Shown piece by piece: positions 28,050 through 38,273 of a DNA stretch of 52,385 bases; position 1 is the first letter of the stretch; every line of letters starts with the position of its first letter. The DNA comes from an uncultured Deferribacteraceae bacterium (GTDB lineage: Bacteria; Chrysiogenota; Deferribacteres; Deferribacterales; Mucispirillaceae). Made by a program: the position numbers and the translations under genes. The stretch covers positions 1 through 52,385 of the forward strand of contig CAMQYS010000013.1 of assembly GCA_947039395.1 (NCBI GenBank), given 5' to 3'. The notes below the pieces were generated by a model. That model ran no database searches and was not told the origin of the DNA. It worked only from the letters and a program-made list of their open reading frames with translations.

Positions 28050-29171
28050 ATGAACATAAATGATGTGAGAGATGAGATATCTGAAAAGCTTAAAACAGCA
28101 TGTGATCATAATGATGTACGTAAAATCCATGAGCCATATAAAAAACTATTAGAAGAAGAGATCAAATTTAAACCTATACATGTAGAGGCGTACTGTTTGT
28201 TAGCGATGGTAGTTGAGTCTATGTTATGCGATGAAGAACCGATGGATATATTAGAGAAATGTTATGAAGTAAATCATGATACTTTTACTAATAATGAGTA
28301 CTGTATGTGGGCAACATGTATGGCATATTTTATTGTAAAATATTACGGTTGCGAGGAAGTAAATGATAACAAAAAAAGAAAAAGGGCTTTAGAAATTTTG
28401 GAAGAAGCAGTTAAACGTAAATCACCTTTTTATCAAACATATTATGCGTTAGGACAATATTATTTTGAAAATAAGTTGTTCGATAAAGCGAGTGAAGTAT
28501 TTCATACAGCATACATAATATCGAAAGAAAAAAAGTATTTATATTGTGAAGCTACAAGTTTGCTTAAAGCGTCAAAACTTGATGAGGGTGTGAAAATTCT
28601 TGAATCGTTATGTGTAGATCCACTTATAGATGAAGAGTTGTATTTTACTGTCACACTCACTCTAGGACATACACTTGCACTAATGGGGAATATAGAGAAA
28701 GCATCTGAAATTGCAGATATATTGATTGATGAAAAATATGAAGATTTTGATGATGCAGACAGGATACTTACAGATTTTATGTTCACATTAGGAAGGTTTG
28801 AATATGTGATTAACTACTACGATATTAATGAATATGCAGAAGGTATATCGTGGCGAAGTGAATACTTTTACTCACTTAAAATGCTTGGAAAAGATGCAGA
28901 AGCGTTATTAAAATTTGAAAGTATTGTGAAATCATACGAAGAAGAGATAGAGTTAGCAGAAAAGGAGATCAGTTTTGGTGGTGATGATGACTACTTCGAA
29001 TCGGTTGATGAACGTGATGAAGATATAGTAGAAATAAAAGAAGAGTTGAGAGCGATGAAAAAATGTTACAATGATGTGTTTAATAAGAGTGTTAAACCTG
29101 TAAAAGAACCGTATTACGATATTGTTTATGGATGTTACTATATCGGTTGTCCTAAACATTACACAGAATAA
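28050..29171 (+). CDS. TPR-repeat protein, copy 1
   Basis: A soluble 373-residue cytoplasmic protein with several TPR-like helix pairs (YYALGQYYFENKLFDKASEVF, TLGHTLALMGNIEKASEIA, EYFYSLKMLGKDAEALLKF) and an acidic segment (FGGDDDYFESVDERDEDIVE, about 310-329). GAGGG precedes the ATG. Bases 28476-29056 are identical by eye to 29631-30211 of the adjacent second copy. No enzymatic motif; presumably a protein-interaction scaffold. The stop is TAA. Confidence 0.8.
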   Translation: MNINDVRDEISEKLKTACDHNDVRKIHEPYKKLLEEEIKFKPIHVEAYCLLAMVVESMLCDEEPMDILEKCYEVNHDTFTNNEYCMWATCMAYFIVKYYGCEEVNDNKKRKRALEILEEAVKRKSPFYQTYYALGQYYFENKLFDKASEVFHTAYIISKEKKYLYCEATSLLKASKLDEGVKILESLCVDPLIDEELYFTVTLTLGHTLALMGNIEKASEIADILIDEKYEDFDDADRILTDFMFTLGRFEYVINYYDINEYAEGISWRSEYFYSLKMLGKDAEALLKFESIVKSYEEEIELAEKEISFGGDDDYFESVDERDEDIVEIKEELRAMKKCYNDVFNKSVKPVKEPYYDIVYGCYYIGCPKHYTE

Positions 29172-29225
29172 AGTAATATGTAGATAGATGTTGATTTATT
29201 TTTTCTATAGGATTAAAGGTGCAAA

Positions 29226-30317
29226 ATGAACATAAATGATGTGAGAGATGAGATCTCTGAAAAACTTAAAATAGCAGAGGATATGGGTACAGTTTATGAA
29301 ATCAATGAAACGTATACAAAACTATTAGAAGAAGAGATCAAATTTAAACCTATACATGTAGAGGCGTACTGTTTGTTAGCGATGATAGTTGACAGTGTAG
29401 ATGTATGAGATAAATGTTATGAAAAAAATCATGATACTTTTACTGATAATGAGTACTGTATGTGGGCAACATGTATGGCATATCTTATTTTAGATACTAA
29501 CGTCAATATGGAACACGATGCTAATAAGGAAAGAAAAAGGGCTGTAGATATTTTGGAAGAAGCAGTTAAACGTAAATCATCTTTTTATCAAACATATTAT
29601 GCGTTAGGAGAATATTATTTTAAAAATAAATTGTTCGATAAAGCGAGTGAAGTATTTCATACAGCATACATAATATCGAAAGAAAAAAAGTATTTATATT
29701 GTGAAGCTACAAGTTTGCTTAAAGCGTCAAAACTTGATGAGGGTGTGAAAATTCTTGAATCGTTATGTGTAGATCCACTTATAGATGAAGAGTTGTATTT
29801 TACTGTCACACTCACTCTAGGACATACACTTGCACTAATGGGGAATATAGAGAAAGCATCTGAAATTGCAGATATATTGATTGATGAAAAATATGAAGAT
29901 TTTGATGATGCAGACAGGATACTTACAGATTTTATGTTCACATTAGGAAGGTTTGAATATGTGATTAACTACTACGATATTAATGAATATGCAGAAGGTA
30001 TATCGTGGCGAAGTGAATACTTTTACTCACTTAAAATGCTTGGAAAAGATGCAGAAGCGTTATTAAAATTTGAAAGTATTGTGAAATCATACGAAGAAGA
30101 GATAGAGTTAGCAGAAAAGGAGATCAGTTTTGGTGGTGATGATGACTACTTCGAATCGGTTGATGAACGTGATGAAGATATAGTAGAAATAAAAGAAGAG
30201 TTGAGAGCGATAAAGAAAAGTTACGATGATATATTTAAAGATAATATTAAACCTGTAAAAGAACCGTTTTTTGATATCGTTTATGAATGTTACTATATCG
30301 GTTGTCACTTGCATTAA
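29226..30317 (+). pseudogene. TPR-repeat protein, copy 2, with one in-frame UGA
   Basis: Tandem duplicate of the preceding TPR gene, starting 55 bases after it with the same N-terminal sequence (MNINDVRDEISEKLK). The reading frame stays open from 29226 to 30317 except for one TGA at 29406-29408, in a spot where copy 2 is also 7 codons shorter than copy 1. Beyond it the frame continues as DKCYEKNHDTFT, matching copy 1. Either this is a young pseudogene with possible restart at ATG 29460 (285 residues), or UGA is read through. The 581-bp identical stretch with copy 1 implies recent duplication or gene conversion. Confidence 0.7.
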
Positions 30318-30336
30318 GCAAAATAAAAAATAAAAT

Positions 30337-30390
30337 AAATAGATATAGAAAATCATAATATTATATATGAAATTCTATATCTATTTTTTA
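30337..30390. terminator. Strong, probably bidirectional terminator
   Basis: A perfect 14-bp stem, AAATAGATATAGAA (30337-30350) with TTCTATATCTATTT (30373-30386), is flanked by T-rich sequence downstream and A-rich sequence upstream. It lies between convergent genes, the TPR copy 2 and the minus-strand membrane protein, and can serve both. Confidence 0.85.
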
Positions 30391-30477
30391 TGTAGTTATT
30401 CGTATCGTTTTATAAATTTAATTATAAAATATTTGTGTTATTTTTATTATCAAATATATTATGCAAGCTTAATGAGG

Positions 30478-32376
30478 TTATCTTCCTAATGTATAGAATT
30501 TAAGTTCAAATGTGTTATTTGTCATAATATTTGCCATAAATTTTTCAAAAGCAGTTGTATTCTGTTTTGTTAATATCGGAAACTCGGGAGTGATAGAAAA
30601 ATTATCTACACTATTTATATTTTCATTATTATAAAAATCAAGAAATGACTCAGTATTGTGCACTAGTGGAGATAATAAAACAGGAGTTTCAACCATTCCT
30701 GGGACGATTTTAAACTGTACAGTTTGTCCAGTATTTAAAGATAAGTTTATTTTATATACAGGCCCTCTAAAAAGAAATGATATTAATTTGCCGAATAAGT
30801 TTTTCTTTATCTCCATAGATACAAATACTTGTGGTTGATTTTTAGGAACTTCTATCGCTGTATTAAAATTATATTCATTAGATGAAACCTCTTTAAATGT
30901 TAAATTATCAAATTTATCTTTATCTCTTTTCTTAAGATGTAACTCTAGAATACCTATTTTATTAAAAGCATTAACAATATCATATCTATTTAATATATGT
31001 ATCCACGACGGAGAATCCATCAGTGTTGGCAATCTCCTATCAATCTCTTGAACAGCGAATAAAATATTTTCAGGTGCATCATCACTTAGTAGATGGTTAC
31101 TATTTAACTCACGTAGTTTAGGTGTGTATGCAGAGTAACTTTGTATAACAGGTCTCGGTTTATAATTTAGATCAGAAGCGATTATCGCTCCTTGATAATA
31201 AGGGTAGCTGTCAACTGTTTCGTTATCAAACATTCCCTTATAAAATGCAATTGATTTTTTTGCTTGATAAATTTGACCATTCATACTTCCAGTAAGCGCC
31301 AGTATACTCTTTTCTATATTTGTAGTAAGAGTGAGTACACCTCTTTTTATTTTTGAATCAGACTTATAGATGATAAAGAATAAACAAACTACTCCTACCG
31401 CTAAACCTATATAGTTCATATTTTTTCTATTCATAAAAGTAGTTATTCTATCTCTATATATCGTGATAGATATAAAAGTATTAATAAGCATGATTGCAAA
31501 ATAACATACATCCACATGCCCTCCATCATGTCTTACAAATCCATATTTAAATGCTACAAATAGAGGAGCTAAGATTGATAATAGTAATAAGACTTTTTTA
31601 AAACTCTCATCTAACTCTTTAAATGCAAATCTTATTGTATGAAAAATCGTGAACCCTATGAGAAGAAGAACGACAATAAGATCAGAAGTGGGAAAATGAA
31701 CGTAACCAGATGTCATTGCATCATTGTAGCCGTTCATAATTTCTAGTGAAGATGTGAAATATACAGGAAGGTTTTCAATCGGCTGTCCAAGTATCACCCA
31801 TAATAAAGTTAACCAAGCTATAAATAGAGGTGTTGCGAATATTTTTTTATTATTTTTAAATAGTATGACATCTGCTATGATTACAGAAAATAGAGTTAAT
31901 GCAATATTGTTAAATTTAATGAATACCATCGGTACAGTTACTAATATTGCGTATATCATATAGATATAATATTTTTTGTCTTCTTTTGCTTTAAATGCAA
32001 AAAGGGTCATGATGATTGTAAGAATATATTGTATTGCATTTTGAATACCTAACAGAGATGTTGCTAGAATAAAAAATAGGAGGAAGATTATAGATGTTTT
32101 ACCTTTTACTTTAAAGAATGGAAGTAATATTATAGATAGTAGTATATTGTATAGAAATACAGTAACAAACTGATTAATAGGAATAAACATAAAACCTAGA
32201 GGTCCAGTAGTAAAGACAATATCTTTTCCATACTCAATATCCCTTTCAGATGCCCAATTAACTATTGCAACCCATGAAGGATCTAATTGATATGATGGTA
32301 GTATAAACCCTACTGGTGTTGTAGTTATCACAAATAATATAATAAGTACAATTTGTATTTTTATTTCTTTTGTCAT
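30478..32376 (-). CDS. Polytopic membrane protein, GT-C glycosyltransferase-like
   Basis: A 632-residue integral membrane protein with roughly 10 transmembrane helices in the first 330 residues and a C-terminal soluble, probably periplasmic domain. The N-terminal loop after the first helix reads YQLDPSWVAIVNWASERDIE, then DIVFTTGPLGFMF, a pattern I associate with GT-C-fold membrane proteins whose first loop carries acidic catalytic residues. Donor and acceptor are unknown. AGGAG precedes the ATG on the minus strand. It lies beside the plus-strand glycan/prenyl cluster and may work on the same surface glycan. Confidence 0.65.
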   Translation of the reverse strand: MTKEIKIQIVLIILFVITTTPVGFILPSYQLDPSWVAIVNWASERDIEYGKDIVFTTGPLGFMFIPINQFVTVFLYNILLSIILLPFFKVKGKTSIIFLLFFILATSLLGIQNAIQYILTIIMTLFAFKAKEDKKYYIYMIYAILVTVPMVFIKFNNIALTLFSVIIADVILFKNNKKIFATPLFIAWLTLLWVILGQPIENLPVYFTSSLEIMNGYNDAMTSGYVHFPTSDLIVVLLLIGFTIFHTIRFAFKELDESFKKVLLLLSILAPLFVAFKYGFVRHDGGHVDVCYFAIMLINTFISITIYRDRITTFMNRKNMNYIGLAVGVVCLFFIIYKSDSKIKRGVLTLTTNIEKSILALTGSMNGQIYQAKKSIAFYKGMFDNETVDSYPYYQGAIIASDLNYKPRPVIQSYSAYTPKLRELNSNHLLSDDAPENILFAVQEIDRRLPTLMDSPSWIHILNRYDIVNAFNKIGILELHLKKRDKDKFDNLTFKEVSSNEYNFNTAIEVPKNQPQVFVSMEIKKNLFGKLISFLFRGPVYKINLSLNTGQTVQFKIVPGMVETPVLLSPLVHNTESFLDFYNNENINSVDNFSITPEFPILTKQNTTAFEKFMANIMTNNTFELKFYTLGR

Positions 32377-32593
32377 TACGATACTCTCCTTTTAAGCTTT
32401 GTTATATATCAAATACTACTACTACTATATGTTACTGTCTAGTAAAAGATAGTTTAAGTTCATAAGCTTTTTTAGATGATTTTTTAATTGTATAGAGTAG
32501 GTATATTGATATACACTATCTCCTACTTCTATATAATATAATGTAACACATTGAGCTCCATATTGTCGAAATTATTTGATTTGAGAGTATTAC

Positions 32594-32788
32594 TTATATC
32601 ATTGTTAATTTATTTTTATATCTTGTGTAAAGTTTAATAAGCAGTATTACAATTATAGGAGTTGCGATAAATGTAAATATATAAGGTATATTAACAGTTG
32701 AATTCATAATAAAAACTAGGTTAACGATAACAAATATGCTAAGAGTAAACCATGAGACTATATTTACTATTTTATAATATTTTGACAT
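32594..32788 (-). CDS. Small two-helix membrane protein
   Basis: A 64-residue protein with two hydrophobic segments (about 8-28 and 34-52) and a basic C-terminal tail (KLYTRYKNKLTMI). The ATG at 32788 was chosen because GGGGA lies 7 bases upstream; a TTG six codons earlier overlaps that site. It stands alone between the GT-C-like gene and the UbiA gene. No family recognised. Confidence 0.5.
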   Translation of the reverse strand: MSKYYKIVNIVSWFTLSIFVIVNLVFIMNSTVNIPYIFTFIATPIIVILLIKLYTRYKNKLTMI

Positions 32789-32900
32789 GATTGATCCCCA
32801 ACTCAATGATCTAAACAGTGTAGTAATGAGACATTATATTATACGAATAGTGGTGATAAGTCTATACATATTCATATTATTATGATAATCTTATATAATT

Positions 32901-33761
32901 ATGTTGATAAATATTATAAGGTTGTTAAGACCTAAACAATGGACAAAGAATTTAGTCGTTTTTGCAGCGATAATTTTTTCTGGTGAACTTTTAAATATTG
33001 ATATTCTAGTTAAAACGATAATAGGTTTCTTTATTTTTTGTGGGATATCATCTTCTGTGTATATTCTTAACGACATTATTGATATAGATAAAGATAGAGC
33101 ACACCATAAGAAACGGTTTAGACCTATTGCATCAGGCAAGGTATCTATTCCATTAGCGACTATCATTTTTATAGGTTTATTTTCTATATCGTTGACTGGA
33201 TCTTTACTACTAAATAAATATTTCTGTGGAGTTATCATAACATATTTTATAGTGAATATGTTTTATATCTTTTTGCTTAAACATATAGTTATTATAGATG
33301 TTTTAACGATATCAATAGGATTCTTTTTACGTGCTGTTGGAGGTTCTGTTCTTTTTAGTACTATGGTTTCGAACTACTTAATAATATGTACTATTTTATT
33401 AGCATTATTTCTTGCTTTAAATAAGCGAAGAAGTGAGATATTATTGACAGTAAATAATGAGTTAATTACAAGAACGATATTAGAAAGTTACTCAGTAGAT
33501 ATGATTGATAAGATGTTATCAGTTGTAACATCTGCGATACTGTTTTCATATTTATTGTTTGCAATGGATCCAGCACATCCCACAATATTTGTATTTACGA
33601 CTGTGTTTGTTATATATGGTTTATTTAGGTATATTTATATTGCAGATAAAACAGATTTAGCGGAGTCTCCAGAGTATGCATTACTTCACGATAAACCTCT
33701 TCTTATAAATGTTATATTATGGGTTGTTGTAAGCTATGTAATGTTATATGTTAAAATCTAA
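32901..33761 (+). CDS. UbiA-family prenyltransferase (decaprenyl-phosphate phosphoribosyltransferase-like)
   Basis: A 286-residue integral membrane prenyltransferase with about eight helices. It opens with LLRPKQWTKNLVVFA, characteristic of the Rv3806c-type subgroup that joins polyprenyl phosphate to phosphoribose, and carries the UbiA Asp-rich motif NDIIDIDKDRAHHKKR (57-72). It likely makes a lipid-linked ribose or arabinose precursor for surface glycan. No clear ribosome site. It overlaps nothing and the epimerase gene starts 13 bases after its stop. A nearby HAD phosphatase (39330) could remove the 5-phosphate. The stop is TAA. Confidence 0.82.
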   Translation: MLINIIRLLRPKQWTKNLVVFAAIIFSGELLNIDILVKTIIGFFIFCGISSSVYILNDIIDIDKDRAHHKKRFRPIASGKVSIPLATIIFIGLFSISLTGSLLLNKYFCGVIITYFIVNMFYIFLLKHIVIIDVLTISIGFFLRAVGGSVLFSTMVSNYLIICTILLALFLALNKRRSEILLTVNNELITRTILESYSVDMIDKMLSVVTSAILFSYLLFAMDPAHPTIFVFTTVFVIYGLFRYIYIADKTDLAESPEYALLHDKPLLINVILWVVVSYVMLYVKI

Positions 33762-33774
33762 TAGGAAGAATACA

Positions 33775-34716
33775 ATGAATTTATCAGATAAGATAGTTGT
33801 AACAGGTGCATCAGGAATGCTTGGACAGAATGTTGTACTGCTGTTAACTGAACAAGGCTATAGTAATATTGTAGCTATAGATAAACATATTGAGAATAGT
33901 AAAACTCTTCAGACTCTTAATCCATCTGTGAGAGTTGTTACGGCTGATCTAACAAAGAGTGGTGATTGGGAGAATGAGTTTAAAGATACTACAGTAGTTC
34001 TTATTCTTCATGCACAGATAACCTCACTTTATAGAGAAGAGTTTATATTTAATAATGTTGTATCTACAAAAAATGTTTTAGAAGTGATAAAGAAGTATAA
34101 AATTCAATATATAGTTCATGTATCATCATCGGTTGTGATTTCAGTTGCAGATGATGATTATACGAGTACGAAAAAAGAGCAAGAAGATTTAGTTATAAAT
34201 TCTGGTATAGATTATACAGTTATTCGTCCGCCGTTAATGTTTGGTTGGTTCGATAAGAAACATTTCGGTTATCTATCAAGATTTATGGAACAGACACCTA
34301 TTTTTCCAATTCCTGGTAATGGTAAATATTTAAGACAACCACTTTATGGTAGAGATGTTGCAAAAGTTATTATTTCTGCTATGGAGAAGAGATTAAGCAG
34401 TAAGATATATAACGTTATAGGGTATGAAGAGGTTGATTATATTGATATAGTTCGTGAGATAAAAAAGGTAAAAAAATTAAGAACATTAATTTTAAAAATA
34501 CCGTACTCAATTTTTTATTTATTGATGAAGGTATACTCTATATTTTCAAAAAAGCCACCATTTACGACATCACAGCTTAAAGCGTTAACAGCTGGAGATT
34601 ATTTCAAATCAGATAATTGGCAAGAAGATTTTAATGTAAAACAGACTCCTTTTAAGGTTGCAATTGAGGAAACTTTCAATGATGATAAATACTCAAAAAT
34701 AATTTTAAAAGTTTAG
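33775..34716 (+). CDS. NAD-dependent epimerase/dehydratase family protein
   Basis: A 313-residue extended-SDR protein. The Rossmann motif VVTGASGMLGQN lies near the N-terminus and the catalytic YTSTKKEQE gives the YxxxK pair. It probably acts on a nucleotide sugar or a lipid-linked sugar in surface glycan synthesis. The ATG at 33775 was chosen because AGGAAG lies 6 bases upstream; an in-frame ATG at 33748 would overlap the UbiA gene. It is followed 15 bases later by a GT-C-like gene, so an operon is likely. The stop is TAG. Confidence 0.82.
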   Translation: MNLSDKIVVTGASGMLGQNVVLLLTEQGYSNIVAIDKHIENSKTLQTLNPSVRVVTADLTKSGDWENEFKDTTVVLILHAQITSLYREEFIFNNVVSTKNVLEVIKKYKIQYIVHVSSSVVISVADDDYTSTKKEQEDLVINSGIDYTVIRPPLMFGWFDKKHFGYLSRFMEQTPIFPIPGNGKYLRQPLYGRDVAKVIISAMEKRLSSKIYNVIGYEEVDYIDIVREIKKVKKLRTLILKIPYSIFYLLMKVYSIFSKKPPFTTSQLKALTAGDYFKSDNWQEDFNVKQTPFKVAIEETFNDDKYSKIILKV

Positions 34717-34731
34717 GGGATAAGCTAGTAG

Positions 34732-36306
34732 ATGAAAAGTAGTTTTGTAAAAAAAGATTATATATCTATCTCACTTATATTTATAAGTGTTTTTATTTTT
34801 TACTATGCAAGAAATGGGTTTGTAGAGATATCTGGGCTTTTATGGGCAGAAGATGGGCATGTATTTTTATCAGAAGTTTATCGTGATGGGATTACATCAA
34901 TTTTCAATCAATACGCAGGGTACCAACATTTTTATCCACGTTTAATATCGTTAATTGTTTATTTTACAGATATATCGTTTGCACCGATTATATTTTTAAT
35001 AGCGACTCTTATTCCGATGTTTATGTTAGTTGCTGTCACGTATAGGTTTATATGTTCATTAGGTATAAATTATATATTAGCATTGTTCATTACTCTCACT
35101 GCTTTTTTTGTTCCATTAACAAATGAGATATATTTAAATTTAACAAATATCCAGTGGTATATATTTATCTTATTATTTTTAGTTATTATATATGAGGAGA
35201 GTAGATCTTTTCTACCAAAATATATTCTCTATCCACTTTTTGTGATATTTGCTTTAACAGGTCCATTCTCAATTTATCTTTTATGTGTCATCGTTTTAAA
35301 AATACTTTTAGATAAGTTTAAGTTAGATGATATTACTCTATGTTGCATAATATTTATATCATCTATAGTACAGGTCGTAACGATACTACTAAACGATAGA
35401 GTTGATGACAATATTTCAAATGAGCTAATGTCCTGTATGATATTCTTCGGTAAAATATTGTCGTTTGGTTCAAATAAAGTTGAAGCTCAAATTACTGGAT
35501 TTATCTTTTTTATATTATTATTTATACAGATGTATAAATATATCTACGCACACGTAAATATAGAAAAAAGTAGATCATTTAACTATTTTATTTACATTAT
35601 TTTTTGTATCTTTATATATACTTCTTCATTACTTTTTATATTAAGTGATATTTCCTTGATTTCTTCTATTGGTACAGGTTCAAGATATCTTTTCCCAATA
35701 TATTTTTTAGTAATTCTATTAATTCCTATTATTACTAAAAGAAGGTTAGTTATCATTAGTTTGCTTTTATTAATATTAACTTTTTGGATTGTAACATTTA
35801 TTACAAATAGGATAAACGATAAGGATGTATTATATTATTTTGATTATCCTAAAATTGAATATCCATTTTACGAATATGTTAATTTTGCTAAAGTAGAGAA
35901 AGATATAGTAATTCCGATTAATCCTTTTTGGGATAATAGATGGTATATAGATATCGGAACAAAGAGTAGGGTTATAGAGCCTTTAGGTTTCACTACGAAT
36001 ATTTTAATTCCTAGTAGTGGAGTCGTATCTATAAGTATTAGTGATATGATTAAGAGTAGTTGCTTACTATCTAAAGAGTTTGGAGTCAAGTTATATATTT
36101 CTTCAGAAGGAAGCACAAATATTGGAGTACAACTAGTTAATAGTGTTAGTCGTGATAATATCATACCTTTAAAGCAGTTATCGTTTCAAGATGCAACTGT
36201 TTATTCTATTGCTACAAATATAAATAAGTATGATACAATTCAAGTTATTGTATACAAGAATCCTATTACGGTTAATAAAGTAGAAGTTTTTTGTTTAAAA
36301 TATTAG
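34732..36306 (+). CDS. Polytopic membrane protein, GT-C glycosyltransferase-like
   Basis: A 524-residue membrane protein with about 10-11 transmembrane helices and a C-terminal periplasmic domain of about 150 residues. After the first helix comes LLWAEDGHVFL, then YAGYQHFYPRLISLI; the acidic E-D pair in this first loop and the YAGY..YPR pattern are seen in GT-C-type membrane glycosyltransferases. It likely transfers a sugar from a polyprenyl-phosphate donor, which would fit the upstream UbiA-type enzyme. Acceptor unknown. GGGGATAA lies upstream of the ATG. The stop is TAG. Confidence 0.68.
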   Translation: MKSSFVKKDYISISLIFISVFIFYYARNGFVEISGLLWAEDGHVFLSEVYRDGITSIFNQYAGYQHFYPRLISLIVYFTDISFAPIIFLIATLIPMFMLVAVTYRFICSLGINYILALFITLTAFFVPLTNEIYLNLTNIQWYIFILLFLVIIYEESRSFLPKYILYPLFVIFALTGPFSIYLLCVIVLKILLDKFKLDDITLCCIIFISSIVQVVTILLNDRVDDNISNELMSCMIFFGKILSFGSNKVEAQITGFIFFILLFIQMYKYIYAHVNIEKSRSFNYFIYIIFCIFIYTSSLLFILSDISLISSIGTGSRYLFPIYFLVILLIPIITKRRLVIISLLLLILTFWIVTFITNRINDKDVLYYFDYPKIEYPFYEYVNFAKVEKDIVIPINPFWDNRWYIDIGTKSRVIEPLGFTTNILIPSSGVVSISISDMIKSSCLLSKEFGVKLYISSEGSTNIGVQLVNSVSRDNIIPLKQLSFQDATVYSIATNINKYDTIQVIVYKNPITVNKVEVFCLKY

Positions 36307-36389
36307 TACCACAATTAGTTTTAATAATCATTAGTGATATTTTTATTTTTTTAATATAGTCTAAATATATTTTAATGTATGAGGTTATG

Positions 36390-37676
36390 ATGAGTAAAGA
36401 GATTATTATAATAGGTGCAGGACCTATGGGTCTAGCTACAGCGTATTATGCGTTGAAGAAAGGTTATAAAGTTCAAGTGTTTGAAGCTAGAGATAAGATC
36501 GGTGGAATGAGTGAAACATTTGATTTTTCAGGTATGAATATTGAGAAATATTATCATTTTGTATGTGGTCCAGATACTCCACTTTTTAATCTTATGAAGG
36601 AACTTAATATATATGATAAGCTTAAATGGACAGATACAAAAATGGGGTTTTTCTACAATGGTAGCCTTTATAAATGGGGAGATCCGATCTCTCTTTTAAA
36701 ATTTCCACATGCTTCTTTTATTGATAAAATAAGATATGGATTATCAGTGTTTTTTGGAAGCAAGATTAGGAATTATACTAAATTAGATGAGATGACTTCT
36801 ATTGAGTGGTTAACAAAATGGCAAGGTATTAAGAATTATAATAAATTTTGGGATCCATTATTTGAGTTAAAATTTTATGACTTAAAAGATAAGATTTCTG
36901 CATCGTGGCTTATGACAAGAGTAAGAAGGGTTGCGAAATCTCGTAAGAATATATTTCAAGAGAGAATGGGTTATATTGCAGGATCATCAGATACTGTAAC
37001 TTTAGCTCTATACAATAAAATTATAGAATTAGGTGGAGAGGTTCATTTAAGCTCAAAGATAACAGAAGTTATAATTGAAGATAGTTTTACTAAAGGTGTT
37101 AAAGTAGGTAATACAGAATACAAATCTGATACAGTTATATCGACTATTCCGATCCAATATATTTCATCAATTACTCCTAACCTTCCCGTTAAAGATATAG
37201 ATCGTTTGAACAGTTTAGATAATGTAGGGGTAGTATGTTTAATTGTTAAACTTACAAATGAGATAACTGAGAATTTTTGGTTAAATATAAATGACTCTAG
37301 GATAGATGTTCCTGGTATGATATCTATATCTAATCTTAATATTGAGCTTGAAGATAAAGTTGTGTATTTACCTTTCTATCTACATATTAGTAATCAAAAG
37401 TACCATGAGCCTGATATAAATTTTTATACTAAGTTTTTAGATTATGCTAAGATTATAAATTCAGAGTTTGATGAGTCTTGGGTGAAAGATTACCGTGTAT
37501 TTAAATATGAATATGCACAACCTGTTGCAACTACGGAATTTCTCTCTAAACTTCCAACTATAAGATCAAGTGATAGAAAAGGTTTTCTAATAGCAGATAC
37601 AGCTTACTACTATCCAGAAGATAGATCTATAACAGAGAGTATCGATCTTGGCAAGAAACTAGTTGAGATGATATAA
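36390..37676 (+). CDS. FAD-dependent oxidoreductase (amine oxidase/protoporphyrinogen oxidase-like)
   Basis: A 428-residue flavoprotein. The dinucleotide-binding motif IIIIGAGPMGLATAYYALKK followed by VFEARDKIGG marks a NAD(P)-binding-8/amine-oxidase family member. The gene context (UbiA, epimerases, GtrA) suggests a role in modifying a sugar or polyprenyl-linked intermediate rather than porphyrin or amines; UDP-galactopyranose mutase-like chemistry is another possibility. I chose the ATG at 36390, which follows GAGG; three earlier in-frame ATGs overlap that site. GtrA follows 6 bases after the stop. Confidence 0.78.
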   Translation: MSKEIIIIGAGPMGLATAYYALKKGYKVQVFEARDKIGGMSETFDFSGMNIEKYYHFVCGPDTPLFNLMKELNIYDKLKWTDTKMGFFYNGSLYKWGDPISLLKFPHASFIDKIRYGLSVFFGSKIRNYTKLDEMTSIEWLTKWQGIKNYNKFWDPLFELKFYDLKDKISASWLMTRVRRVAKSRKNIFQERMGYIAGSSDTVTLALYNKIIELGGEVHLSSKITEVIIEDSFTKGVKVGNTEYKSDTVISTIPIQYISSITPNLPVKDIDRLNSLDNVGVVCLIVKLTNEITENFWLNINDSRIDVPGMISISNLNIELEDKVVYLPFYLHISNQKYHEPDINFYTKFLDYAKIINSEFDESWVKDYRVFKYEYAQPVATTEFLSKLPTIRSSDRKGFLIADTAYYYPEDRSITESIDLGKKLVEMI

Positions 37677-37682
37677 GATAGT

Positions 37683-38075
37683 ATGATTATAGATAAACAG
37701 TTTATCGGTTTTATAGTTGTTTCATCTGTAGCAGCAGGTGTTAATTTTTTATCACGTATATTATTTAATTATGAGTTTAGCTATACACTGTCGATAATAT
37801 TAGCTTACTGTGTAGGGATTCTAACCGCTTTTTTTCTAAATAAGTTTTTTATTTTCAAACCTATAGAATCTAAAAATATAAAGAGATTTATACTTTTTTT
37901 TATGGTAAATATGTTAGCATTGGTAATAATTATATCAGTTAGTTTAGCGTTAAATGATTATATCCTTCCATATATCGGTTGGGATTGGTATCGAGCTGAA
38001 GTTGCTCATTTTATAGGTATAGCATCTCCTGTTTTTACAAGTTACTATCTACATAAAAGATTTACATTTGGATAG
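37683..38075 (+). CDS. GtrA-family membrane protein
   Basis: A 130-residue protein with four transmembrane helices, the usual GtrA size. IGFIVVSSVAAGVNFLSR at the N-terminus and YYLHKRFTFG at the C-terminus, plus FFLNKFFIFKP mid-protein, match the family. GtrA proteins are thought to flip polyprenyl-linked sugars across the inner membrane, which fits the neighbouring UbiA-type and GT-C-like genes. Coupled with the upstream flavoprotein gene (6-base gap). The stop is TAG. Confidence 0.87.
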   Translation: MIIDKQFIGFIVVSSVAAGVNFLSRILFNYEFSYTLSIILAYCVGILTAFFLNKFFIFKPIESKNIKRFILFFMVNMLALVIIISVSLALNDYILPYIGWDWYRAEVAHFIGIASPVFTSYYLHKRFTFG

Positions 38076-38273
38076 TAATAATATAACATATTTTATATTT
38101 TATAATATATTATCAATCAAATAGTATATTTGTTGTATATATTTACTAGTTGTTTAGTTAGTTGTTTATGTTGTAAGTTATTTACTTACTTAGTAAGAGA
38201 TACCTTGCTTGTATATTAGTTTTGTGACAGTTTTGTCAATTTATATATAAATTATTTATTTTGAGGTTAATGA

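Noticed and set aside
29406-29408. Selenocysteine UGA
   Set aside because: The TPR protein has no redox motif, copy 1 has no Cys aligned there, and no bacterial SECIS-like hairpin follows immediately.
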